Shown here piece by piece: positions 11,563 to 21,661 of a stretch of 64,000 nucleotides of DNA. The notes under the pieces are model-generated. The model was not told the origin of the DNA, ran no database searches, and was given only the letters and a program-made list of their open reading frames with translations. This DNA is from Maratus speciosus (taxonomy: Eukaryota; Arthropoda; Arachnida; Araneae; Salticidae): positions 32,676,852-32,740,851 of the forward strand of contig OZ010800.1 of the NCBI GenBank assembly GCA_963932465.1, read 5' to 3'. The translations under genes were made by a program, and so were the position numbers. Numbering within the stretch: position 1 is the first letter of the stretch; every line of letters starts with the position of its first letter.

Positions 11563-12076
11563 CCTGACTATGGCGACTGTTAGTTTTATAATTATTTTCT
11601 CTTCTCTGAGTATTTGCACGTTTCCATTTGAAACAAACGTGGGCGTCATGGCCAGATCGATTGCATAGTTGACAAGTTATAACATTTTTTTATGAAATTT
11701 ACGCGGAGAAAAATGTCTGTCATGTCTTTGATATTTGAAATTTTGTCTGTAACGAAAACTGTTCGCGTTGCGAATAGATTTCGCAACAAATTTTTTATTT
11801 ATGTCATCTTTATTTAATTCCTTAGGTTTAAATGTTAATGCATTTATTTTTTTCAGAAATTTCGCGTAACTGTTGTTCAACATTAGATTCTGATTTCGGC
11901 ATAGAGGGTAAAGCATGTAACACTTTTTCATTATGCAGGATCTCGTATAACTGATTTGCCCTTTCAACCGTGGCACGATAATCAGTAATTCCTTCTTCCT
12001 TAATTTTAATTCTAATTTGAGAAGGAATCGCTTCAAGAAATTTCATGTATTTCATGGAATCCCGCGTTTTGGGATC
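11563..12076 (-). pseudogene. Gag C-terminal part with CCHC zinc knuckle (gypsy element)
   Basis: Minus-strand trace continuing the Gag interrupted by the DNA transposon at 12077-12084. It starts with DPKTRDSMKYMKFLEAIPSQ, a capsid C-terminal segment, continues with a helical stretch (ATVERANQLYEIL), and ends with a perfect CCHC nucleic-acid-binding knuckle CQLCNRSGHDAHVC (about 11625-11670) before a stop near 11563. The reading frame shifts once around 11830-11860. Gag forms the particle and binds the genomic RNA. Confidence 0.82.
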
Positions 12077-12084
12077 CTGTATAT

Positions 12085-12525
12085 TAGACCGGAGTGAAAA
12101 ACAAAAAGTTTTGCAAATCGAATCGTAATAGTACGGAAAAGTTGCTACTCGTCAATACAAGCACAGTGATAAAAAAAATTTTGAAATCGGAGAATATCTT
12201 CCGTTCGCGCATCGCGTTCAAACTTTTCGAATTTGAACAAAAATTGTACAAATATACGAAAAATCGTAAAAAAGTGTAAACTTTTTCCGATCGAACACAT
12301 TTTTTTTTTACATACCATTACCTTGAGATGTAGAATGGAGGAAAAAATACCACACACTCCTCCTTTACCCCCTTCCAACCCCCTCAAGGGGGTGAAAATG
12401 GACAATTTTCGTGGAAAAAACCGAAATTACGGGAGATGTAAATATTGACGAATCGGTCTGATTTTTTTTGCATAAGGCAACCTTGAGGCTAAAAGTGGAA
12501 AACAATCCCTCTACCCCCTCGAGAG
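12085..12525 (+). repeat. Left terminal inverted repeat of the nested DNA transposon
   Basis: Pairs with 15390-15831. It begins TAGACCGGAGTG directly after the CTGTATAT duplication. It contains the palindrome CCCCCTCAAGGGGG near 12381-12394 and ends where similarity stops after AAAACAATCCC. Confidence 0.88.
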
Positions 12526-12653
12526 ATCGAAATTGTGCAGCTCTTGGCACGTCCTTCTAAGGACGACTCAGGACTCATCACGGGAAGGTGGCTGCACTGC
12601 GAGTCCTACCCACACCCTACCCAACCAACCAACCAAAATGTGGGCTTGGAGAA

Positions 12654-15030
12654 TTATGCAGATGCAGATTCGGGCACTGTGAATTCTGATGTAGTGTCAA
12701 ATTTTATCATGGTAGCACGAGAAGCAAGGATGGCTCTTATAAAACCATCACGTCGCTCATGCCCAAACACTTTTGAAGAGGCCTGTGTTAGCAGTTTGAC
12801 ACTGCGCTCTACGGCTTGCGTATGACATAGTATGTCTACCAGATTCAAAGGAAGAGTTGGCTTTTCCCCCTTGGAAATCAAGTCTGCAATGTCAGCTGAA
12901 GAAATGTTTACCAATAGAGGAGGACAGGTAATCTTGGTTTCATACCAATTTATAATGTCATAATAATCCTCGGCGTCAAAATTTATGGCCGGAACTTGAA
13001 AATTTCTGACGGATTTGCTCTTTGTGGGAGTTTCTTTAGATTTCAGTACCCACCGGAGTTCCAGCTCTAGAACGTGTTCCCTATCATCCACTACCATTGA
13101 AAGAAGAATGTTTTCTGGATGGGCAAATAATGCATTTGTTTGGATGACCTTTGTTACCACTTCTTGGAGTTTTGCAGGTAAGCTTCAACATTTCTTGATG
13201 CATTCAAAAATATGTTTAGGTCCTTCAACTACTGATGATCTTGTCTTAATTTCGAACTACAGAGGTACGTATACTGTCATAATGTACGTGACAATGTTGA
13301 TGAGATTTCCGGATGGCGTTTCCAATGAAATATAGTCTCAGGAACCTGTTTTTTGTCATTAACCACCGAAAATAAGATATTGGTCCCGGAACTCGATTTG
13401 CAAGGTCTGGGGAATAGGACCCAGCAGCAATGAAAACAGCAATGTCGTGCAAGTATCTCTGATCTTTACTCAGGATTTCTGGGTCAATGTGTGGGATGTG
13501 GCATTTAATTCTCTTAAAAGCAACTACGGGCAAAGACTCGCAGCCAGCCAGCTGTTTGGCAAGAGGGCCACAAAAAGACTGAGGCCCTGTGGTTTTACCA
13601 TCAAATATTTCTACAAGATGCCTCAAAGGTAGCTCATTAAAATGCAGGAGACAGATAACCCACTGTGTTGGTCTCTTTAAACGCATTTTTTTATGTTTGA
13701 TTGCTCCATGTTTCCAGCCAGTGCTTGTTGCTGTACCATTATACCCGACGACTAGAATTTTAAAAGTATCTATTTCGTTTTCTTCGAAATGGTCTACAAT
13801 GGACTTAGCAATATCCTTTCCACTTTTTGTGGGGGATACTAGGTGGCAAAGGTACTTAGAACCCGGTTCCTCAACAACTGTAATGTGGTCTTACTTTCGT
13901 TCAGACTGATATCGTTTACCTCCTTTGTCAACTAACACTAGAGTGTCATCGTCCCTACCATCAAAGTACACACACATTGGGCCGTTCATTTGATGTTCCT
14001 GCTGCTCCAGATTGGTAAGAATAACACTGCACTTTTCTCTTTCTCGTCTAATTTTGCTTCTACCAACGATCAGAGATGTATTACAACAGTAATAAGACCT
14101 ACGTCTTTTAGCACGCTAGAGGTAATGGCAGCTGTTGCTCTGTCTGACAGACCAAAGCAATTACTTGTCAAAGCAGTAGCTGGAAGCGAAACTCGCATTT
14201 GTGAAGAGCCTGGGCTCCTTGACAGAGCAGACAAAGAGCGTGTGGGCTGAAAATCTAAATCATCCTCATCCTCAATGGCATCAACATTTGTCTCCTCTCT
14301 TTCAGGATCAGTGCTCCAACCAGGCAAGCTTTGCATATGTGTGCTGAGCACATCAAGATGACGAGCCTTTCTTTGCAACCTTGATGCAAGTTTTTGTGTT
14401 TCCTTTTTATGCACCGTCGGTCCTATTTTACCTAATATAAGGTGTCTTTGTGCGTAAAGAAACTTCAGTTCCTATGTAGGTATATTACCTGTCCTTTGGG
14501 CAATCGCAACTGACAGCTATAGGTTTAACACAAATACACTTGTAAAAGGTTTTCCAGCAAGTGCATTCTAGTGTCATCTCGCATTTCCAAGCTGATATGT
14601 CAAATAATGTGTTATACGATTTATGAATGAAGTCATTGTACTTCTGTTTCCTAGCCGTGTCTTTGTCTCTTGGATATGATTTACGAAGAGCATAATAGCG
14701 ATCGTGTAGTTGTTTCATCATTTGAACGACTTTTGTGTGACAAACTGTAGGAATCGAAGCCTTCAAATACAGTGACTCAATTTGTTGAGCTACAGTGTTT
14801 GCCACTTCTAAAAAGCTCAACTTCCTTCCAGTTTTAAATTCACCAGACTGCAATAACATGGCGCATTGCACTTCATGCCAACATTTGACAACGTCAGCAT
14901 TGGTGGGAAGAATTGCCGATAGCAGTGGTTTTGGTGCACCAAAAAATGGGCAGGGAGTATGAACGCTTCGAGTGAGCGCGATAATGAAGATAAAGGAAGC
15001 TAAATTGTGATCGATGAGACCGTTATCCAA
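12654..15030 (-). pseudogene. Transposase of an uncharacterised arthropod-type DNA transposon family
   Basis: Blocks in N-to-C order: ILPTNADVVKCWHEVQ, ASIPTVCHTKVVQMMKQLHD and a Cys-rich patch ending CDCPKDR (14485-14940); a 17-nt region with stop codons, then ELKFLYAQRH (about 14440); FGLSDRATAAITSSVL (about 14100-14150); FDGRDDDTLVLVDKGGKRYQ (about 13915-13975); EEPGSKYLCHLVSPTKSGKDIA (about 13810); VVGYNGTATSTGWKHGA (about 13740); RPTQWVICLLHFNELPLRHL (about 13640); NALFAHPENILLSMV (about 13110); and CHTQAVERSVKLLTQASS with RDGFIRA near the C-terminus (about 12720-12830). I remember this combination from many arthropod and cnidarian proteins labelled uncharacterised. At least one stop and several frameshifts are present. 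VGYNGT replaces the VGCDGT I would expect, so a probably important Asp is lost. No ATG supports the 5' end; 15030 is only where the open frame begins. DNA cutting and joining is inferred from the element structure. Confidence 0.72.
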
Positions 15031-15389
15031 TTCAAGCTACGGGATTCTAAACGAAGCCGACAAGAAAAGTTTTCAGCAAGAGCAGCGGTTCTTTTATAGG
15101 CGAGATATATTCTTTTACAAGCGAGACAAGCAGAAACACGCAGCGACGCTGAGGCAAAACTGAGTGACGCACAGCGATCGTTACCAGGTACGGGTACTGT
15201 GCTAGCTCCTCCCCCACTCTGTTTCTCGGAATCCCTGTGGTGCGCACGTGCAGCGAGCACTACAGTGCACCGAAGAAGAAAGGGGCTGGGAAGAGGGAGA
15301 GGTCGAGTGACCGGGCGGCAAACAAACCAAAACATAATGTTTGCCACAAAAAGTCGCAACCTCGACTGGGTTCAGAAGGTATAGAGGAC
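15031..15389. other. GC-richer leader of the nested transposon
   Basis: Between the transposase trace and the right inverted repeat. It has locally high CpG content and no recognised protein in either direction. Likely the promoter and 5' untranslated part of the transposase gene; no clear TATA box. Confidence 0.4.
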
Positions 15390-15831
15390 CCCTCGAAGGG
15401 GGGGGGGGATTGTTTTCGACTTTTAGCCTCAAGGTTGCCTTAGGTAAGAAAGAAAATCAGATCGATTCGACAATTTTTACATCTCCTGTGATTTCGGTTT
15501 TTTCCACGAAAATTAGCAATTTTCACCCCCTTGAGGGGGTTGGAAGGGGATAAATGAGGAGTGTGTGGTATTTTCCCCTCCATTCTATATCTCAAGGTCA
15601 TGGTATGTACAAAAAAATGTGTTCGATCGGAAAAAGTTTACACCTTTTTACGATTTTTCGTATATTTGTACAATTTTTGTTCAAATTCGAAAACTTTGAA
15701 CGCGATGCGCGAACGGAAGATATTCTCCGATTTAAAAATTTTTTTTATCACTGTGCTTGTATTGACGAGTAGCAACTTTTCCGCACTATTACGATTCGAT
15801 TTGCAAAACTTTTTTTTTTCACTCCAGTCTA
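15390..15831 (-). repeat. Right terminal inverted repeat of the nested DNA transposon
   Basis: Inverted partner of 12085-12525, ending CACTCCAGTCTA at 15831 just before the second CTGTATAT. It contains a G homopolymer run near 15399-15408 that replaces a mixed sequence in the left arm. Confidence 0.88.
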
Positions 15832-16172
15832 CTGTATATCACATTTAAGGGGTGAGCTAAATTCTTTATGGTCTCGGCAGGCAAGAGTGATAAGTTACTC
15901 AATTCGAGATTGGCTGCACATTTACTTGGTGGGGAAAAGAAAGCCGCGAATTCCTTACGTAAAGTTTCCAAATCTTTTACGTTTTTGAAATCAGGGTTCT
16001 GCGCGAAAAACTTCTGCGCCGGTCCTCGTAATTTACCAATGAGGAACGAAATAGCTGTTTGCTCATTATATTTATTAATTTCGGCAACAGCTTTGACCTG
16101 ATCAAAGAAAAATTGCAATAATTCGGGGTCCCCGTCAAATTCAATAACACCAATTGGGAAGTTCTTAGCCAT
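15832..16172 (-). pseudogene. Gag N-terminal part (gypsy element)
   Basis: Minus-strand frame starting ATG at 16172: MAKNFPIGVIEFDGDPELL, then FLIGKLRGPAQKFFAQ and a leucine-rich end (NLSLLPAETIKNLAHPLN). This is the pattern of a Ty3/gypsy capsid N-terminal domain (F-x-G start, L-x-G-x-A block). The frame is interrupted at 15839 by the nested transposon and the rest is at 11563-12076. The two halves do not rejoin in one frame, so a small indel occurred near the junction as well. Confidence 0.82.
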
Positions 16173-17631
16173 TGTCGGTAAAGAATCAATTTAAGTAATG
16201 TGATAGCTGATAATTACTGAGTTTCTGCATAATACCACATATAAAATAATAATACTATCACTGCATAATACCAAAGCATATCAAATAATAAAATGCAATT
16301 TAAAATTATAGCATTATAAAATATAATTAAATATAACATAGGATAATTTAAAGAAAAGAAAAATGTTCTCCTTTTAACTTAATCCAAAAAAAGTAAAAAT
16401 AAAAAGGTTTAATGTAACTTCTTTAAGAGTAAAAAAAAATCTATATAAATCATGCCAATAAATCTACTAAAAAATGCATAAGCAAATAGCTCTTTTTTTT
16501 AATAGAGGAATGTAAAAAATTAATTACGTAAAATATCCCTAAAGTTTGTAAAAAATCACAAATTTAAAAAAAAATAAGGGATTTAACTTTATATTGAAAA
16601 TAATGCTCTCTTTTTTTTAATCAAAAAGTAAATCAATAAAGAGCATGGAAGTCAAGGCAAAAATAATATAAATCATTTCAATCACATAAAAATACTTTGT
16701 AAAATATTCTTTCGTGAATACGAAAATTGAATTAAATATAATGCAATGCGAGCATTTAATGTGACTTCAGTAAATTACTGAAAAGAAAAATTTTGAAACA
16801 AATATTCAATTCTCGTATTCTATATATATGTGTAAGGAAAAAAAATATGAGCAGTTTTCTTTTTACTATCAACTGTCAAAAAACTTTTTGTACTTTATTA
16901 TCGCATTTTTTTCAGCCACTTTTCACTATGAAACGAAAATCTTCTTCATTTTTTTTTCTTTTTTTAACCACTTTTTAAATAACTCTTTCACTTGTGGTTT
17001 AAGAATTGTAAAGGCACCAAAGCACTAAAACTGAGGACGCTTATTCTTTCACTATAAAACTTCACAAGCCTTTTTTTTTTTTTTTTTTTGCACACCAACT
17101 TGGCCGTCACACAACGCTATTCTTTGCACAGTTGAAAATTGATGCACTCTAATTTCACCAAGGGAATTTTTGTTTTTGAATTTTTGTCACCTTTAAACAT
17201 ATTTCACACTCAATATACTGGTGACACATAACGCGGATTCCTAGAGCACACCACTGTTGGTTTTTTTTTTCACTGCAGCATCGGATGAAGCACACAAACA
17301 AATGTCACTAAAAGATGACCAGAATCGAAAAGCAAAAAGGAAAAAAAAGTCACTGTCGGCGAGAGCAGGGAGTGAAAGAGCATTGGAGAATATCCGTCCT
17401 AGAAAATGACCTCCGTCACTCGGGAAAGGGAAACTTTATATCTCTCGAACAGGATTTTCCGTGCGACGATTCGCAGTCTTTCAGCATACGCAGGATACTG
17501 TCGATGACATGGAGCGGCGAAAATGTCCATAGAATGCATGTTAGCGGGGAGACTGATATAGAAGTAACATCAACTCTTCATTTCATTTTTTTTACGTTGG
17601 AGAAAAATTCGGCTGATTTGCACCAAAGTTT
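16173..17631 (-). other. 5' untranslated leader of the gypsy element with candidate primer-binding site
   Basis: About 1.46 kb between the Gag start and the 5' LTR, AT-rich and non-coding. A minus-strand 15-mer TGGTGCAAATCAGCC (17611-17625) starts with the TGG expected for pairing with a tRNA CCA end and lies 6 nt from the LTR, so it is a candidate primer-binding site. I do not identify the tRNA. An antisense frame at 17315-17692 overlaps the LTR and is judged chance. Confidence 0.5.
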
Positions 17632-18671
17632 TATGGTGGAGATCGGGTTCGGGGAGTTGGGGCGGACATCTGGTGGTTCATGGGTTCGCTGAAATGGTGT
17701 AAAAAAAACTCCAACATATAGATGAAAGCACAATTAGTCTTTATTCATTTTTCAATACGCAGAAGGACATCTCACAAAAAGGGAGCCTCAAATATGGAGC
17801 TCTGTAAAAGCAGAGACTAAATATATTTATCTCTATGTGTAGAAGCATATTCGTTAATGAGAAAGAAATTGCTACGCAACGTCACAACAGGAAAAAGGAA
17901 AAAAACAGCGATCCTTTTTGCGGACCGTTCAGCAGGGTGGCCGGGGGCGATCTCCTCGATGATGCGTACACAGATCATAAGCCTTGGCGTCTTGTATTAT
18001 TGCTAACTAATCAAGTTTTTGACGCCGATATTATAGAGACAAAGGATTGGCTGCAGGATTAGCCGACAAATAACGTAGCAGCGCACCCACAGGATGTGAA
18101 GCAATCCTACATGCTTCAAGACTGAGGGCGACAAAAAGTCTTGATTATGTTTACATTAACATATTGCAGTTAAATGTGATTGAGTAATCTTTAATAATTG
18201 TATGTGAACTGTAGAAAGCATAACGATAATTGAAATATAATTTATAACTGCAATTCCAATAAATACATCTTTTCTTTATTTCATTTTTCTACCCGTCAAG
18301 TTCTAATAGGAAATGAAAGTAGTTTATTTATAGCGCAAATGAAATACGTTAAAGAAAATGAACGGTTAAAATAAAGTGCAGCTGTACGGTGTTAAATATG
18401 ATCGTGATTGCATTCAAATAAAAACCGTTAGAAATGAAAATATAAATAAATATGCGAGAATGAGCATTTTGAATAAGTATAAAAAATATGAAACTATAAA
18501 TCTTTATATGTGTTGAGTAAAGATCCTTGTGAAAGGAAAATATAAATAAATGAATGTAGAACAATGAATTGTTTTAGGAATAAAGGAATTGCTATAGTGA
18601 ATTTACTTGTTTAAAGTAGATTTTGAAAAACGGGGGGTGAACTTGATATGTTGCAGATAACATCTGCCACA
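17632..18671 (-). repeat. 5' LTR of the Ty3/gypsy element
   Basis: Direct repeat of 5223-6263, followed by the TATAC target duplication at 18672-18676. By eye it differs from its partner at roughly 4-5% of positions plus a few small indels. On the minus strand it lies upstream of Gag and would hold the promoter. Confidence 0.88.
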
Positions 18672-18676
18672 TATAC

Positions 18677-18910
18677 AAACTAAGAATATTTATAAAGATA
18701 TGTATAACAATCGTGATTTGTTTCATTTCTCTGAGTATCCAAAGAATCACCCTCTTTATTCCTAACCAACAATAAGACGATTGGCAAGTGCAATGATGAA
18801 TTGAAAGGCATATTAGCTCTCGAATTCGTCGGTTTGAAAACTAAACTGTACTTCCTGAAATCTAAGAATGAAGAAAAGAAACGAGTGAAGTGTGTAAAAC
18901 TAGTTCTCGC
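18677..18910 (+). pseudogene. Family-B DNA polymerase, C-terminal fragment of the interrupted gene
   Basis: Directly after the gypsy target duplication the polymerase trace resumes: DMYNNRDLFHFSEYPKNHPLYS (about 18696-18756, interrupted by a TAA), then in a second frame NNKTIGKCNDELKG, LEFVGLKTKLYFLKSK and KKRVKCVK up to about 18905. This is the well-known thumb-proximal end of the Maverick/plasmid-type polymerase. The segment that should carry motif B and the catalytic DTDS motif C is missing between 5217 and 18677, so an internal deletion existed besides the insertion. Similarity ends abruptly where the GC-rich island starts. Confidence 0.82.
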
Positions 18911-20810
18911 ATCACCGCTGCGAGACTTCGTTAGGCGACATAGACCACTCAGGGCCCAGACTTGCGCGCAACTGGCACAGAATGATCCCTACTTAAAGAA
19001 ATTTCCTCATCGTGATGAAGCCGCCAGCGCGCGGCCGCCCATCACGCACCACACACGCTGCGCCCAAGAGTTAGATGTCCGGTCGAAACGACAGAAACCC
19101 CACCCAGCCTGAAGAGCCTTCTCTTGGTCCCTGCGCAGTTCACCCCAACGACCGCAGGATTCGAACACCTATGAAGGAGTCGAGTCCACGAGCAAATGCC
19201 GAGGATCTCTACGGTGGTTGCTTTACGGATGTCCCTCAAGATCAAATACCATTATCCGGCAAAGACATCATTGAGGAACAACCGATGAAAGTGAAGGGAG
19301 CTCCTAGATAAACCACCCGGAGAACGGGGTAAACTCCTCCTGGCGGACAGCGCCCCGCTCAGTTTTTCGCCCGACTCCCGCACCTCACAACAGAGCCCCT
19401 GGCGGCTCGGCGTCAAGGTCCGGGACTCGAGGTAGGTGCCGCTAGCGACCCTGGCGGTCACGGAACGTTCCTCCTAGACGGGATACACCCAGCTTCGCTA
19501 AGGGTTTGGAAGGCCCGGAGTCCCGCCGGCCCCACCCACGGACGGGGGCGACAGAAGGAGCCGGCAAGATTCCGGCCCCCCATCTACCTTACCTAACGGC
19601 CGCCGAGGATACCTGAGCACGAATTCTTCTGACCCAGTGCAAGAGTAACCGCTACATGTTAGTTCGCCGAAACACAACTTCAGTCGGTGGCTACGAACAC
19701 GAACAAGCTGTCAAAGCTAGCTCAAAGCTCACGGACCCAACCAACCGACTTCCGTTCTTTACCGAGGCCCCAAATCGAACTCAAGAAAGGCCGGCAGACG
19801 GTAGTCCGAAAACACTGATAGGAGAACGAATCTCGCGCGATCCGCTCGATCGGTACCTGTCTCCCCACCCAAATCAGGCCCGCCCAGAGACCCCGGGGCT
19901 TGCGTTTGAAAATTATGTTCAGAAACCGCTATGACCACACCTTCGGGCGCGGCAAACTCCGAAAGCGTCTAGACACGCTGGTCGTGAGTCGGACCAAATG
20001 TTCTTCCGAGATTCAGTGCGTCGCCGCATTAGTCTGCGAGCCTCTGACCTGGTTCCCTACGGAGGCGGATCAAAGTGAAGGTACCGCAGCGTCGTTCAGC
20101 CACTGGGAGACAAACACCTCCCAAGACAAGACGACATGACTTCGGGACCCGTTAGCTTCACTCCACAGTCGTCCTTTGGTACTAACGGGCTTACCCTCTC
20201 TCCACCAGCCTAGGGGGCTGCTCACAACTGCCTTAGCTACCAAAATCTCGGCGGAATGAGCCAACTGACACAAAAAGTATGCCAGGCGCTGTTCGAACCT
20301 CACCCTTCGATGGCTCCTGGAGTCCCTGCATGGTGTTCCCACGAAGCTACCGTCGTCACAAATGAGCATCGATACCTAGTTCTTCAAGGTCGACAATCTA
20401 CTCTCAGGCTCCCTCTTGGTCCATTTGTGGGCAGGGTCCTACCACATTTGTTTACTCTTTGCCCAAAGTCACCACCCGGTCAGAGACCGGCTCTGGGACC
20501 AGGCTCTGGGCGTCGCTATCGGACTTACCTCGAAAACCAAGGCCCCGGTGGGTGGAGCCTATGGTACCCACCGAAATGAGCATCCAACCCCATGCACTAC
20601 GTCCGTTACCAGAGGCCACCCGACTCATTACCTCTCGGCTTTGAGTCGCTCGAGGAGTCTGTGGCTCGTCCCTGTCCTGACCATCTGACTCGACACAAAG
20701 CCGCCTCAAGACTACAAGCCAGGCACGCCCTTCATCCCCCCCACATGTGACGTCACAGCTCGTGGCTGGCTAACTGCCAACGCACCAGCCCCGAACATTT
20801 GAATTTTGTA
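18906..20810. other. GC-rich, apparently non-coding island of unknown origin
   Basis: About 1.9 kb strikingly richer in G and C than everything around it, with sharp borders against AT-rich DNA and the polymerase fragment. Short open frames exist in all directions but none shows a domain or a consistent trace. I compared it with rRNA in memory and found no match. Near its right end, read on the minus strand, GTGACGTCAC (20747-20756, a CRE-like palindrome) is followed by GGCTTGTAGTCTTGAGGCGG (within 20696-20720). The same pair occurs in the same relative order at 25565-25613 on the plus strand. It may be a long LTR or leader of a GC-rich retroelement, or a non-coding transcription unit. Confidence 0.55.
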
Positions 20811-21661
20811 TCTTACTATTTTACGTGCACGTGCGTTTTACTTAGCCTAATAACATATTTTTTTTCATGGTAAGTTTTATTTTCAAATTATATTTATATG
20901 CTATCAGCACAAGTTTTATTTCATGTTTTCAAAATCTTTTATTTTTAATTTCTTTGAAATAAATTAACTAGCAAATCCTAGTACGATTCTATCAATAATA
21001 CCGTATTTCAAAACGAAACGATATTATTGTATTTCTGTTTCTTTCCACATAGAGCAATAATTTAAAAAGGCAAACATCCCTAAATCGTGTCAAGACTTAT
21101 ATCATTAAATTTGTATCTTGTCACACCATCCTCTCTTTATAATTTGTTCTGTTTTCTCTAATTCATTAGAGTGACCTTTAATTAACGCCCATTTATCAAA
21201 AGACACTTGTCGTGTGAATAGTAACTCGGGTTATTTTGTATGCAGAATTAGTTGGACTTTAATTTGACAACAAATGTATGTATATATATATATATATTCA
21301 TACTTAAAAATTTAAATATTCTAGAAATTTTCATAAAAGTCGCTGTGAATACATAGCATTTTGATCTTGTTTACTTCTTTTAAAGCAAACACCGATCGAT
21401 ATACTTGTATCAATTTATTGTTGTTTTTTAATCTTAAACGTTTGCTATCTTAATAAAAATTCTTTTTATAATTTTTTGTTAAATTATAAATGCTTATGTA
21501 CTGTGTAAATAGAGCTATTGGGATAATGTTTTTGAACTCTCTATTTTTGCCACAACTGTAAACAATTTATTTACAAGACTAGAGGAAGGGTTGTTAATAC
21601 GATTATGCAAAGCAGTAGTCCCCCCCCCCACACACACACACCTTCTTCGTAAAAATCCTAT
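20811..21661. other. AT-rich spacer, nothing recognised
   Basis: No gene-like trace. It contains a short (AT)n run near 21280-21297 and a C-run followed by (CA)n near 21621-21642. Confidence 0.7.

Larger units (their letters stand above)
12085..15831 (-). mobile_element. 3.75-kb DNA transposon with ~440-bp terminal inverted repeats, nested in gag
   Basis: Both ends read 5'-TAGAC(C/T)GGAGTG and continue as imperfect inverted repeats of about 440 bp (12085-12525 and 15390-15831). An exact 8-bp target duplication CTGTATAT flanks it (12077-12084 and 15832-15839). Removing the element and one duplication brings the two gypsy Gag halves next to each other, direct evidence of insertion. The interior carries one minus-strand transposase pseudogene. 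An 8-bp duplication is typical of hAT and P superfamilies; long inverted repeats are also common in MULEs. I cannot assign the superfamily from what I see. Each inverted repeat contains a CCCCCTCAAGGGGG palindrome. Confidence 0.92.
5223..18671 (-). mobile_element. Ty3/gypsy LTR retrotransposon, 13.4 kb including a nested DNA transposon
   Basis: Two direct repeats of about 1.04 kb (5223-6263 and 17632-18671) bound a minus-strand gag-pol with the order Gag, protease, RT, RNase H, integrase, which is the Ty3/gypsy order. A 5-bp target duplication TATAC lies just outside both ends (5218-5222 and 18672-18676). The LTR termini form TATGG...CCATA. Without the 3747-bp nested transposon and its 8-bp duplication the element would be about 9.7 kb. 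The LTRs differ at roughly 4-5% of positions in the part I aligned by eye, so the insertion is not recent, and pol carries stops and frameshifts. It lies inside a family-B polymerase pseudogene, in antisense. No envelope-like ORF was seen. Confidence 0.92.

Noticed and set aside
13015..13909. Plus-strand frames of around 100 codons within the nested transposon
   Set aside because: They are antisense shadows of the transposase blocks on the minus strand.
18906..20810. GC-rich island as rRNA gene fragment
   Set aside because: High GC and sharp borders suggested rDNA, but no conserved 18S or 28S word that I know is present on either strand.
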